DNA of 64,000 nt from JAAYGT01 sp050252075 (GCA_050252075.1 JBFWLP010000003.1:7259-71258); one strand, 5' to 3'. Positions 35,501 through 43,471 are shown, numbered from the stretch's first letter. Translations and numbers: made by a program. Notes: a model not told the origin generated them from the sequence alone.

Positions 35501-36290
35501 TTTCCCTAGGTTTTGTTTTTACCTTGAATATTTTTTTCCAATCCAAGTGCTTCTGAAAAATATACTCGTTGCTGTGTGCAGGGTTGTAATGCAATGACAT
35601 CAAATAGTTCGAATAAATTTCGACTCTTTCAGGGTCAAGCTTATGCGCTTTCAAATAGGCGTTTTCCGCTTTTTCGTAGGCTCCTATTGAGCGATAGGCG
35701 CCGGCAATATTCGATAAAGTGGCCGTATTGTTTGGATTGTCCTTTAATATTTTCTCCAGGACATATAGCCCCTCAGAAAAATTTCCTTTTTTTGTAAATG
35801 AATTTGCTTTTCGGTTGCTTAATATTATATTTTCAGGGTGCTGTGTAAGGGCAAGATCTAACTCTTCTAAGCACTCATCGTACTTCCCCAGGTCGTACAA
35901 AAGTTTAGTGTGCAAATCACTCAAGGTAAAAGATTGCTTATTGATGCTCGATGCTTTTTTTGCATGTATTAAAGCAGTGATGAGGTCGTGTTTTGTGTAC
36001 GCAATTTTTGCCAGTGCTTCTTCTAGTGCTTCGTCGCTTGGCAACAACCCTTGTATGCTTGTTATTATCTTTTCTGATTCTAAATGTTTGCCTTCTGCAA
36101 AAAGTGATAGTGCCAGAATTTTTTGCAGCTCTGGGTCGTTCAGAAACGGACTGTTTGACTCGTCAAACCAGTTAATTATCGCTTTAAAATTATTGTTTTT
36201 GTAAAGTGACAACAGGGATGTTAGTGCCTGCTGTTTGGTGTTGTAAGCGCTGGCTTTTCCAGTGCTTCGCTGCTTGTTTTTACGGTTCAT
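32556..36290 (-). CDS. giant TPR-GT41 glycosyltransferase fused to two FkbM-type methyltransferase domains
   Basis: A 1244-residue protein. Residues 25-235 are helical TPR-like repeats. Residues 272-630 match GT41 (SPINDLY/O-GlcNAc transferase) enzymes: LRIHPVGQM, FGCFNNPSKINP (Lys452 in the UDP-binding loop) and YSGGLTTCESLIMGVPVV. Residues 677-922 resemble an FkbM methyltransferase lacking key residues; 998-1242 is an intact FkbM-like domain (VVDIGANPIDG, GFEPQ, LDDINEIDHIDWLKIDIQGGE). No signal peptide. The first 860 bp are strikingly AT-rich. Next to fliC and near ugd, it probably glycosylates flagellin and methylates the glycan; substrate and sugar are unknown. A GCTGATAA box at 36324-36331 upstream lacks a proper TAAA. 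Confidence 0.85.
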   Translation of the reverse strand: MNRKNKQRSTGKASAYNTKQQALTSLLSLYKNNNFKAIINWFDESNSPFLNDPELQKILALSLFAEGKHLESEKIITSIQGLLPSDEALEEALAKIAYTKHDLITALIHAKKASSINKQSFTLSDLHTKLLYDLGKYDECLEELDLALTQHPENIILSNRKANSFTKKGNFSEGLYVLEKILKDNPNNTATLSNIAGAYRSIGAYEKAENAYLKAHKLDPERVEIYSNYLMSLHYNPAHSNEYIFQKHLDWKKIFKVKTKPREKTNKDPNRKLKLGFISAGLRIHPVGQMIISSMRRLSPSEFELHAYSMRDDSDSITELFKSRFDYWQSVTALSHDALSDKIQDDQIDILFDLCGHTEGNRLLTMATKPSPIQVKWVGGQINTTGLDTIDYFLSDEIETPNGCDNFYTEKIIRLPDDYICYTPRGDRPSIKNVPFFENNHITFGCFNNPSKINPVIVQHWADILHRVPQSHLLLKGPQYDHQEFLDRIRSQFLEHGIEPSRIEFEGHSPHYELLDTYNKIDVALDPWPYSGGLTTCESLIMGVPVVTYPGPTFAGRHSATHLTNAGLPELVANDWDQYKDIAVELAMNPQYLAILRQKLPEQVQKSPLCDYKRFAKNFTLAMRAIWSRYCEGKPPAALTLDKQGKAWFDGETKPFELPGLWADDKAKDFSFSFNGKLVAIDHGGRLLTDDRFKPLLNLQVHEAVVFDPAARLKDYAGQLSGNDLHYVPNHVLGNGSAATLHACLNNQHSSTLVPLGASDDGAQAIDPIHTLAKVSLPSSRLDDIDGVEKLDWLLMDETTDALTLLENASSKLASALLIQVRLNATPRYQNQATLDALQGFLKDKGFDFYQFSNPSYFSYFNQQIDPSGTQATKLLSFDALFVPSPAMLEQRPENDKRKLAFLLHTAFQIYDLPYSLLATISTTDAERYRAWLDARFINQAQAGHSDTTSVKTTLPALQDDGRYLPGASPADTPLNQAILTSMDDSQHSNVAANSKELYVVDIGANPIDGDPPYKKLLQKKQVKLVGFEPQTDALNTLLRTKGPNETYLPYAVGDGRAATLYVCQASGMTSTLKPNAALLNHFQGYPDWAKVRQEIPLTTVRLDDINEIDHIDWLKIDIQGGELAVFRHGEQKLKDALVIQTEVNFIPLYENQPLFAEIDQWMREHGFMLHTLLEQRIRLFAPYVLKGQIHQGINQLTTADAVYIRDINQLHKLSKTQREKLALILDDAYGSKDLAGRIRSHLN

Positions 36291-36427
36291 GACAGATCAC
36301 GTAGGGGGCTTGTAGTGGCTGGGTTATCAGCTGATTCTACAATTGCCTGACTATTTCTGTGGTACGAATAGCAGGTAAAAAAAGCACTATTTGGCTAGAT
36401 TGTTTTGGAAAATAAACTCTTTAGCCA

Positions 36428-36466
36428 TGAAAAACGGGCTCTCCAAATAGCGGAGAGCCCGTTTTG
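36428..36466 (-). terminator. intrinsic terminator of fliC (bidirectional)
   Basis: AAAACGGGCTCTCC (36431-36444), loop AAATAGC, GGAGAGCCCGTTTT (36452-36465): a perfect 14-bp stem with A/T ends. Read on the minus strand it ends in TTTTTCA, giving a strong Rho-independent terminator 20 bp after the fliC stop. T bases on the other side would let it work in both directions. Confidence 0.93.
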
Positions 36467-36485
36467 TAAGCTACCTGGCGTCAAA

Positions 36486-37649
36486 TTAACGCAGCAGAGA
36501 CAACACGCCTTGAGGCAACTGATTCGCTTGCGCCAGAACGGAGGTTCCAGCCTGTTGCAGAATCTGAGAGCGAGTCATATTTGCTACTTCCACCGCGTAG
36601 TCTGCATCTTCGATTCGCGAACGGGCAGCCGTCAGGTTTGTCGAATTCGTTTGCAGGTTGGTGATGGCAGTTTCAAGACGGTTTTGAATCGCCCCGAGAT
36701 CAGATCTTAAGGTGTCTACGGTTGTCAAGGCCGTGTCCAGGGCAGCCAACGGATTATCCGTTGCGCCAGTTTTTAGTGCCCGTGCAGTCAGATCACTCAT
36801 GTCCAGCGTGAAAGCGGCAGTAGTGGTGGCTGTTGCAGCATCGTTCGGGTTTAGTGCAACATAATATACACGGTTCTCTAAGCCCGTTTCTGCCTGTTCT
36901 GTTGAGGTAAGAGCAGCGACTGTGACTTGGGCAAACCAGTTGCCTGCGTCGTCTACGAGCGCGTTAGCGGTATCGATCGTGACCGTGCCTGTAGTGATTC
37001 CAAGATCCGTTTTAAATTCTGCAGTGCCAGCCGCTGTAACCGATGAGTCTGCAATCTCTGTGGTTTCGCCCCATGCGGCCTCAAATGCAGCAGTAGATGC
37101 TGCAACTGGGGTGCCTTTCGCGCCATTGACATTGAATGTCGACAGGTCAAGTGAATTGGAGGTAATCGCTTCCAGATCAATTTCGATCACTTCACCGTCA
37201 TTGGCACCCACCTGAATGTTCAGTGTGGTGTCGTTCGCCAGAACTTTTACGCCGTTGAAGTCGGTTTGTGCTGAAATACGGTCAATTTCAGCCAGGCGTT
37301 GATTAATTTCAGCCTGCAGTGAGTCGCGGTCGGCAGTCGTGTATGTATCGTTCAGTGACTGAACGGCCAGTTCACGAATGCGTTGCAGGTTGGTGTTGAC
37401 TTCGTTCAGCGCGCCTTCGGCGGTTTGGGCTACCGAAATACCGTCGTTGGCGTTACGCTGGGCTTGTGCCAGGCCGCGAGTTTGTGCGCTCATGCGGTTG
37501 GCAATGGCCTGGCCGGCGGCGTCGTCTTTGGCGCTGTTGATGCGCAGGCCCGACGACAGGCGCTCAATGGCGTTGCCCAGGGCGGATTGGGATTTCTGCA
37601 GGTTGTTCTGAGCAACCAGGGACAGATAGTTGGTGTTGATAACTGACAT
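36486..37649 (-). CDS. fliC: flagellin FliC
   Basis: The filament subunit. The start at 37649 (MSVINTNYLSLVAQNNLQ) is used because GGAG lies just upstream; the frame extends 18 codons further without reason. The N-terminal D0/D1 (LSSGLRINSAKDDAAGQAIA, NANDGISVAQTAEGAL) and C-terminal SRIEDADYAVEVANMTRSQI with QANQLPQGVLSLLR are classical. The 387-residue protein has a short Ala/Thr/Ser-rich variable region (about residues 165-290) with many possible O-glycan sites. Own sigma28 promoter and terminator; FliS (27698) is its chaperone. Confidence 0.98.
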   Translation of the reverse strand: MSVINTNYLSLVAQNNLQKSQSALGNAIERLSSGLRINSAKDDAAGQAIANRMSAQTRGLAQAQRNANDGISVAQTAEGALNEVNTNLQRIRELAVQSLNDTYTTADRDSLQAEINQRLAEIDRISAQTDFNGVKVLANDTTLNIQVGANDGEVIEIDLEAITSNSLDLSTFNVNGAKGTPVAASTAAFEAAWGETTEIADSSVTAAGTAEFKTDLGITTGTVTIDTANALVDDAGNWFAQVTVAALTSTEQAETGLENRVYYVALNPNDAATATTTAAFTLDMSDLTARALKTGATDNPLAALDTALTTVDTLRSDLGAIQNRLETAITNLQTNSTNLTAARSRIEDADYAVEVANMTRSQILQQAGTSVLAQANQLPQGVLSLLR

Positions 37650-37780
37650 GATGAACTCCTTCGAGTAACAAATACGGCGACACGAGATCCGCCTGATTGC
37701 CAAGAAGAAAACGTTGGGTTTCTGTGCCGTATTACTGGTTTACACCCTGACTTAAAGCCGTTTCTTCCTGTTCACTCTCG

Positions 37781-37807
37781 TTAACGGCCCGGTTTGGAAC
37801 AACTTTA
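37781..37807 (-). promoter_or_regulatory. sigma28 (FliA) promoter of fliC
   Basis: On the minus strand: TAAAGTTG, 11 bases, GCCGTTAA (TAAA-N15-GCCGTTAA). The -10 ends 131 bp before the fliC ATG, giving an unusually long leader of about 120 nt. Between promoter and start codon nothing else is recognisable. Confidence 0.88.
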
Positions 37808-37927
37808 GGGCGAATCGCATAAATATTTTTGGCTTCATGCGTTACATGTATGTGGGTGGATTCTTCTTCTCAAACGACTCCGGTGCGTCGTATAACCCTG
37901 TTTGGCAGACTGCATAAGGGGGGGGCG

Positions 37928-39133
37928 ATGAAATTTGGTTTTACGGATCCCATGTTTGAAACGTGGGCGCAGCGGGCGCTGCTGAATGTGCCGGGCGGCG
38001 GGGCCGAGGTGGGCGAGGTGGCGGCCATGGTGGGCCGTATTCCCGATGGGGATCGAGGGGCGTGGTTTGCGGCCTGGACGGCGTTGGCCGACAAATTGTC
38101 GGACCAGGCCGGGCAGTGCCTGCGCCAGGGGCACCGGGCAAGTGCCCGGCAGCTGTTTCAGCGGGCCAGTACGTATTACCGCTTGTCGTATCCGTTGTTG
38201 TTCGGGCGGCCCACCGATGCCCGGGTGGTTCAGGGGTATCAGCGTGAGGCGCAGGCGTTTGCGCAGGCGGCGGCGCTTTTTTCCGAGCCGGTGCAGGCGG
38301 TGGAGATTCCGTATGAAAATACGACGTTGCCGGGGTACTTTTATTCGGGCGGGCCGGGCACGCGTCCGTTGGTGGTGTGTACCAATGGCTACGATGAAAC
38401 CTTGCATGCCATGCACTATGCCCATGCGGTGGCGGCGCAGCAGCGCGGCTACCATGTACTGGTGTTCGACGGCCCTGGGCAGGGGCGGGCGCTGATCGAA
38501 CAAGGGCTAACCATGCGGCCTGACTGGGAAGCCGTGGTGCAGCAGGTGGTGGATTATGCAGTGGCGTTGCCGGGCGTGGATGCCTTGCGCATTGCCCTGG
38601 TGGGGTGGAGTTTTGGCGGGTATCTGGCGCCGCGGGCGGCGGCGGGCGAGCCGCGTATTGCGGCGTTAATTGCCGATCCGGGCCAGTGGGATATGCTGGA
38701 TGCGGTGCGCGGCATGTTCAGCAAGATGGGGGCCGGTGAGCTGGCCCGGGCGTTGCCGCAGGCCACGGAAAGCGATTTGCAGCCGGTGGTGCAGGCCATA
38801 CAGGCCAATCCGGCCCTGCGCTGGACAGTCATGCAGCGCGGTTACTGGGTGCATGGGGTGGATTCGTTTTCGGGGTATGTGCAGGCGCTGGCGCAGTTTC
38901 GCCTGTCGCACCTGGCCGGGCAAATTGCCTGCCCCACGCTGCTCACGTGGGCGAAAGACGATCCTATTGCCGCCTTTGCCCCGGTGCTGTATGAATCGCT
39001 GAACTGCCCGAAAACCCTAATAACATTCAGTGCCGATGAAGGCACCGGGGGCCATTGCGAAACGTTGGCACGCTCGGTGTATCACCAGCGCGCCTACGAT
39101 TGGCTGGGGCAGGTGTTCAACCACCCAGGTTGA
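37928..39133 (+). CDS. alpha/beta hydrolase (DHPON hydrolase / FrsA-like family)
   Basis: A 401-residue serine hydrolase. The start at 37928 (MKFGFTDPMFETW) follows a G-rich Shine-Dalgarno; an upstream extension of 33 codons is not convincing. An N-terminal helical cap (to about residue 110) is followed by the hydrolase core: LVVCTNGYDETLHAM (oxyanion region), VFDGPGQGRALIEQ, nucleophile Ser228 in GWSFGGYLAPRA, acid Asp in WAKDDPIAAF and His in EGTGGHCE. The layout resembles 2,6-dihydroxypseudooxynicotine hydrolase and esterases of that group. Substrate unknown. Its end overlaps the convergent gene by 17 bp. Confidence 0.85.
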   Translation: MKFGFTDPMFETWAQRALLNVPGGGAEVGEVAAMVGRIPDGDRGAWFAAWTALADKLSDQAGQCLRQGHRASARQLFQRASTYYRLSYPLLFGRPTDARVVQGYQREAQAFAQAAALFSEPVQAVEIPYENTTLPGYFYSGGPGTRPLVVCTNGYDETLHAMHYAHAVAAQQRGYHVLVFDGPGQGRALIEQGLTMRPDWEAVVQQVVDYAVALPGVDALRIALVGWSFGGYLAPRAAAGEPRIAALIADPGQWDMLDAVRGMFSKMGAGELARALPQATESDLQPVVQAIQANPALRWTVMQRGYWVHGVDSFSGYVQALAQFRLSHLAGQIACPTLLTWAKDDPIAAFAPVLYESLNCPKTLITFSADEGTGGHCETLARSVYHQRAYDWLGQVFNHPG

Positions 39134-40088
39134 GGTTGCGCGATTTAACCAGCTCGGCCCATTTTCTGGCGTCGGTGCCGATGAACTCTTCGGTTTGTTG
39201 CGGGGTGCTGGGGCCGGTGATCATGCCGGCCGCCTCAACGGCGGTTTTGAATTTGTCGGTTTTCATAATGTCGTTGAGCAGGGCGTTCACCTTGGCAATG
39301 CGGTCGGCGGGCGTGCCTTGCGTGGTGGCAACGGCAAACCACTGGGTGGCGTCGTAGCCCTTGATGCCGGCTTCCTGCACGGTGGGTACCTGGGGCAGGC
39401 TGGGCAGGCGGTAGGTGGTGGTGACGGCATAGGGCTTGAGCGCGCCCGACTTCAGGTGCGGCAGCACGGGTGTGGGGCCCAGAATGGCCAGCGGTACCTG
39501 GGCGCCGACAACGTCGGTAACGGCCTGGCCGCCTCCTTTGTAGGGAATCTGGGTCATTTGCACGCCGGCCAGGTCATTCACCAGTTCACCGGCCAGGTGT
39601 TGCGAGGTGCCGGTGCCCGATGTGGCGTAGTTCCACCGGCCGGGGTTGGCCTTGGCGCTGGCAATCACTTCCTGCAGTGTGTTTTCCGGGTTTTTGGACG
39701 GCCCGGTAATGATCATGGGGCCTTGGGCCAGCAATACCACCGGCGCCAGTTCTTTGCCGACCGATGGTTCCGGGCGCGGGAAAATGATGGGGCCGGGCAC
39801 GGTGATCAGCAGGGTGTCTTTGGGGTCGGCCTTGGCCACGAATTGCAGGGCGATCGAGCCGGATGCGCCGGGGCGGTTTTCCACCACGACCGACTGGCCC
39901 AGTTTTTCGCCTAGCTGTTCGGCGGCAATGCGGGTCAGCACGTCGGCGGTGCCGCCGGGTGCGAAACCGACAATCCAGCGCACAGGGGCTTGCGGCCAGT
40001 TCTCGGCTGCCAGGGCCGGCGCCGACAGGGCCAGGGTGCAGGCGGCCAGCAGGCCGCGCAGCAACAGGGGGTGTTTCAGATTTTTCAT
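39117..40088 (-). CDS. tripartite tricarboxylate transporter (Bug/TctC) periplasmic binding protein
   Basis: A 323-residue exported solute-binding protein. The Sec signal peptide (LLAACTLALSAPALAAENWP) precedes the Bug family signatures PVRWIVGFAPGGTADVLTRI, VVENRPGASGSIALQ, NYATSGTGTSQHLAGE and QIPYKGGGQAVTDVVGAQV. These proteins are very numerous in Alcaligenaceae and bind small carboxylates or aromatics. No TctA/TctB membrane genes are adjacent. It follows the sulfatase by 27 bp on the same strand and is probably co-transcribed, so its ligand may be a sulfatase product or substrate. Confidence 0.93.
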   Translation of the reverse strand: MKNLKHPLLLRGLLAACTLALSAPALAAENWPQAPVRWIVGFAPGGTADVLTRIAAEQLGEKLGQSVVVENRPGASGSIALQFVAKADPKDTLLITVPGPIIFPRPEPSVGKELAPVVLLAQGPMIITGPSKNPENTLQEVIASAKANPGRWNYATSGTGTSQHLAGELVNDLAGVQMTQIPYKGGGQAVTDVVGAQVPLAILGPTPVLPHLKSGALKPYAVTTTYRLPSLPQVPTVQEAGIKGYDATQWFAVATTQGTPADRIAKVNALLNDIMKTDKFKTAVEAAGMITGPSTPQQTEEFIGTDARKWAELVKSRNLNLGG

Positions 40089-40115
40089 GGGGTTGTCCAG
40101 TAAGCAAGAAAGGGG

Positions 40116-41447
40116 TTAGTGGGTGTCCGGGGCGCCCGGTAGTGTGTTGGGGTGCGCTTTTACGCTGTCGTTGAAGGCGCGGATCATGCGCAGCATGGGG
40201 CCCATCACCCAGGTGTTGAAGATCAGCACATCGCTTTCTTCCTTGGGGTCGGTCAGCAGGTTGAACAGGTAGGGCGATTCCAGCTTGCCTTCACCCTTGT
40301 TCACCTCGGGCTCCCAGTAAAAGTGCAGTTTCCAGTGGCGCCATTTCACGGCGCGCAGGTCGTTCTTGATGTAGAAGAGGAACCCTTCGCGGTTCGATTT
40401 CTCGTTGCCCAGGAAAAATTCGGTCTGGTCCACCCCGTCGATGGGTTTGCCGGCGGGCAAGGGTGCACCGGCCAGGCCGGCCAGGGTGGTGAACAGGTCG
40501 GTAACATGCACGATTTCGTTGCTGACCCGCCCCGGCTGCACTTTGCCGGGCCAGCGGATAATGAAGGGCACGCGCAGGCTGCCTTCCATGGCGGTGTGGT
40601 AGGTGCCTGTCCACATGCCGGCCGACCCGCGGTAGGGGCGGCGAAATTCCGGGCCGTTGTCGCTGGCAAAAATGAAGACGGTATTTTCGGCAATGCCCAG
40701 GTCGTCCACTGCCTGCATGATCTGGCCAACCCGATGATCCATCTCGATGACCGAGTCGGGGAAATCGCCCGCGCCGGAGCGTCCGGTAAAGTCGGGGTGC
40801 GGCAGGGTGGGGAAATGCAGGTGCACCATGGGGAAGTACAGGAAGAACGGCTGGTTTTGCCGGTGCCGGCGCTGCATGAAGTCGACGCTGCGGTCGACCA
40901 GGTCGGCGTCGATGCCGCGGCGCGCGTCCAGGTCGTACACCTTGACATTGCGCGAGGGTTCGCCCGCCTTGCCTTCCATAATGTACGGCAGGTCAACCAC
41001 ACTGGGGTCGTATCCCACGGTCGACGTGAACTGACTTTCGTCGGTGGTGCGGGGTATGCCGTACCACTCGTCGAAGCCGCGATCCGACGGGAAGCGGCCT
41101 TCAATGTCGCCCAGGTGCCATTTGCCGAAATGGGCGGTGGCGTAGCCTTGCTGCGACAGCAGCTGGGCCAGCGTGGTTTCGTCGCGCGTCAGGCCCTGGG
41201 GCAAACCGGCGGGCACCGACTGCAGGCAGCCGGTGCGTATGGGGTGGCGCCCGCTCATCAAGGCCGAGCGCGTGGGCACGCAGTCGCTTTCCACGTTGAA
41301 GTTTTGCAGCAGCAAGCCTTGCGAGGCCAGGCGGTCGATATGGGGGGTGGGCTGGCCGCGCAGGGCGCCGCCGCCGTAGCAGCCCAGTTCACCCCAGCCC
41401 AGGTTGTCGGCAAGAATTAAAACGATGTTCGGTTTCTGGCAGGTCAT
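40116..41447 (-). CDS. sulfatase (arylsulfatase family)
   Basis: A 443-residue S1-type sulfatase. The start at 41447 (MTCQKPNIVLILADN) places the metal site at the N-terminus. The formylglycine motif is CVPTR with Cys56 (ESDCVPTRSALMSGR), allowed within C-x-P/A-x-R. Other metal-site elements: ADN near residue 14 (many relatives have DD), FGKWHLGDIEG and FASDNGPEFRRPYRG. No signal peptide, so it is cytoplasmic or the start is wrong. No sulfatase-maturing enzyme is in the window. The substrate is unknown. Divergent from a LysR regulator and probably co-transcribed with the Bug protein. Confidence 0.92.
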   Translation of the reverse strand: MTCQKPNIVLILADNLGWGELGCYGGGALRGQPTPHIDRLASQGLLLQNFNVESDCVPTRSALMSGRHPIRTGCLQSVPAGLPQGLTRDETTLAQLLSQQGYATAHFGKWHLGDIEGRFPSDRGFDEWYGIPRTTDESQFTSTVGYDPSVVDLPYIMEGKAGEPSRNVKVYDLDARRGIDADLVDRSVDFMQRRHRQNQPFFLYFPMVHLHFPTLPHPDFTGRSGAGDFPDSVIEMDHRVGQIMQAVDDLGIAENTVFIFASDNGPEFRRPYRGSAGMWTGTYHTAMEGSLRVPFIIRWPGKVQPGRVSNEIVHVTDLFTTLAGLAGAPLPAGKPIDGVDQTEFFLGNEKSNREGFLFYIKNDLRAVKWRHWKLHFYWEPEVNKGEGKLESPYLFNLLTDPKEESDVLIFNTWVMGPMLRMIRAFNDSVKAHPNTLPGAPDTH

Positions 41448-41527
41448 TGCGCCGGTGTTTCCAAAAAGATAAATAAATTGCCAAGCACAGTGGCATTGCA
41501 TTATAGGTAGGGGTGGTTTCGTGATTT

Positions 41528-41548
41528 AATTCCCAATTGTTGGTAATT
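41528..41548. promoter_or_regulatory. LysR-type operator candidate
   Basis: A 21-bp imperfect palindrome, AATT-c-CCAA-ttg-TTGG-t-AATT, lies 14 bp before the LysR start codon in the divergent region shared with the sulfatase. Size and symmetry fit an LTTR recognition site (T-N11-A type); binding is unproven. Confidence 0.5.
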
Positions 41549-41562
41549 AAGTCTTTTTTGGA

Positions 41563-42477
41563 ATGAATTTAAGTTTTCGCGACCTGGAGTACTTCCTGGC
41601 CATGGCGGAAACGGGCCACATGGGGCAGGCCGCGCTGCGTTGCGGCGTAACCCAGTCGGCTCTGTCGAAGTCGCTGCGCCGCCTGGAAGAGGAAACCGGG
41701 CTCACCCTGTTTGATCGCAGTGCGCGCCGTATCTGGCTGAATGCGTCGGGTGTGGCGTTTCTGGAACATGCCCGTCGCTTGCACGCCCAGTATCAGGATG
41801 CCTTGCTGCATACGTCGGCGCTGACGCTGGGCGAGGCCGGTTTGCTGCGCCTGGGGGCCACGGGCGCCACGCTCGATTCCCTGGTGCTGCCCGCCCTGGG
41901 GCGTTTGTTGCCCCAGCGCCCGGCGCTGCGGGCCTGCCTGACGGTGGGGCTGTCCGATGATCTGTTCGATCAGGTGGTGCAGGGTGCGCTGGACATGGCG
42001 GTGGCGCCGGTGTACGCACGTACGGCGGTGCCCGACGGCACCGAAAAGACGGTGCTGCGCGAAGACGCCATGCATATTGTGGTACGGTCCGGGCACCCTT
42101 TGCTGGCCCGCACCCCTTTGCAGCTGGCCGATACCCTGGACTACCCATGGATTTTGCCGCTGGTGCAGTCGTCGGCGCGGCAGGCTCTGTTCCGTTACTT
42201 TGAAATGCACGGGCTGGCGTCGCCGCGCCCGGCCATGGAGGTGCCGTTTGTGTCGCCGGGCACGCTGGCGCTGGTGGAGCAGGGCGACTTCATTTCCTTT
42301 GCCCACGGTAATGCCGCCGATCTGGTGCGGCGCCATGCCGTGCATGTCTTGCCCATTTATGTACCGATTGCCCGCCAGCTGTGCCTGTTAACCCGCCGGG
42401 GCGGCACCTGGACACCCCTGATGCAGGCCTTTGATCAAACGCTGCGGGAGTCGCTGAGTGCCAGAGCCATGGCGTAA
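41563..42477 (+). CDS. LysR-family transcriptional regulator
   Basis: The 304-residue product has the LysR N-terminal helix-turn-helix (LSFRDLEYFLAMAETGHMGQ, ALRCGVTQSALSKSLRRLEEE, residues 3-46) and a C-terminal effector domain (LLRLGATGATLDSLVLPALG and later segments). Divergent from the sulfatase-bug pair with an LTTR-like palindrome between them, it is the likely regulator of that operon and of itself. Its 3' end overlaps pdxA by 43 bp on the opposite strand. Confidence 0.93.
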   Translation: MNLSFRDLEYFLAMAETGHMGQAALRCGVTQSALSKSLRRLEEETGLTLFDRSARRIWLNASGVAFLEHARRLHAQYQDALLHTSALTLGEAGLLRLGATGATLDSLVLPALGRLLPQRPALRACLTVGLSDDLFDQVVQGALDMAVAPVYARTAVPDGTEKTVLREDAMHIVVRSGHPLLARTPLQLADTLDYPWILPLVQSSARQALFRYFEMHGLASPRPAMEVPFVSPGTLALVEQGDFISFAHGNAADLVRRHAVHVLPIYVPIARQLCLLTRRGGTWTPLMQAFDQTLRESLSARAMA

Positions 42478-43466
42478 GCGGCGCGCAGCGAGGCGGGGTC
42501 GGCCAGGCCTTTTCCCGCGATGTCGAAGGCGGTGCCGTGATCCACGCTGGTACGCACAAAGGGCAGGCCCACCGTAACGTTCACGCCCTCGTCAACGCCC
42601 AGGTACTTTACGGGGATCAGGCCCTGGTCGTGGTATTGCGCCACCACAATGTCGAATTCGCCCTGGCGCGCCCGCATGAAAACCGTGTCGCCCGGCCAGG
42701 GGCCGCTGGCATTGATGCCTTCGGCACACGCCTGCGCAATGGCCGGAGCGATGATGCGGATTTCCTCGTTGCCGAACTTGCCGTCTTCACCGGCATGCGG
42801 GTTCAGGCCCGCCACGGCCACCCGGGGCCGGGCAATGCCGGCCTGCCGGCAGGCCAGGTGAGCCAGGCGAATGGTTTGCAGTTCGGCCTGCAGGGTGATC
42901 AGTGCCGGCACCTTGGCCAGGGGCTCGTGAATGGTGACCAGAATGACGCGCAGCTGTTCATTGGCCAGCATCATGGCCACCTGCGGCGTGCCGGTGCGCT
43001 GGGCCAGAATTTCGGTGTGGCCGGGGTGGTCGATGCCGCCGGCCTGCATGGCTTTTTTGTGCAGGGGGGCGGTGACAATGGCCCGGATATGGCCGGCCCG
43101 GGCGTCGTCGATGGCCTGGCACAGGTATTCGTAGGCGGCCCGCCCCGCCTGGGCGCTGATTTTGCCGGGCGGCAAATCGGACGGCAGGGGTTCCCAGCGG
43201 TTCACCACAGGCAGCGTGTGGCCGGTACTGCCGCCATGATCGGGCCATTGCCCGGTAATGTCGCACACCTGTATGTGGTCGCCCAGCCCCAGCCGCCGGG
43301 CCGTGGTTTGCAGAATGCCGGCGTCGCCGTACACCACGGCCGGGTGGCTTAACGGGCGGGTGAAGAGCTTGACCACGATTTCCGGCCCGATGCCGGCCGC
43401 GTCGCCCAGGGTGATACCCACCGGGCGCGAGGAGGCGGTGAGCGCGGTTCCGGCGGGGTGAGCCAC
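42435..43466 (-). CDS. pdxA: PdxA-family 4-hydroxythreonine-4-phosphate dehydrogenase
   Basis: PdxA oxidises 4-phosphohydroxy-L-threonine in pyridoxal phosphate synthesis. The 343-residue product has GITLGDAAGIGPEIVVK, the AIVTAPLHKKAM loop with a metal-binding His, GHTEILAQRTGTPQVAMML, and the NPHAGEDGKFGNEE / QYHDQGLIPVKYLG motifs of the family. Proteins of the PdxA2 kind share these motifs and serve in sugar-acid or phthalate catabolism; the location next to a LysR regulator and sulfatase leaves that open. It ends overlapping the LysR gene. Confidence 0.9.
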   Translation of the reverse strand: MAHPAGTALTASSRPVGITLGDAAGIGPEIVVKLFTRPLSHPAVVYGDAGILQTTARRLGLGDHIQVCDITGQWPDHGGSTGHTLPVVNRWEPLPSDLPPGKISAQAGRAAYEYLCQAIDDARAGHIRAIVTAPLHKKAMQAGGIDHPGHTEILAQRTGTPQVAMMLANEQLRVILVTIHEPLAKVPALITLQAELQTIRLAHLACRQAGIARPRVAVAGLNPHAGEDGKFGNEEIRIIAPAIAQACAEGINASGPWPGDTVFMRARQGEFDIVVAQYHDQGLIPVKYLGVDEGVNVTVGLPFVRTSVDHGTAFDIAGKGLADPASLRAAYAMALALSDSRSV

Positions 43467-43471
43467 GGCGG

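Noticed and set aside
36324..36350. sigma28 promoter before the glycosyltransferase gene
   Set aside because: GCTGATAA is close to a -10 box, but the -35 at N15 is TCAG, not TAAA; too weak to call.
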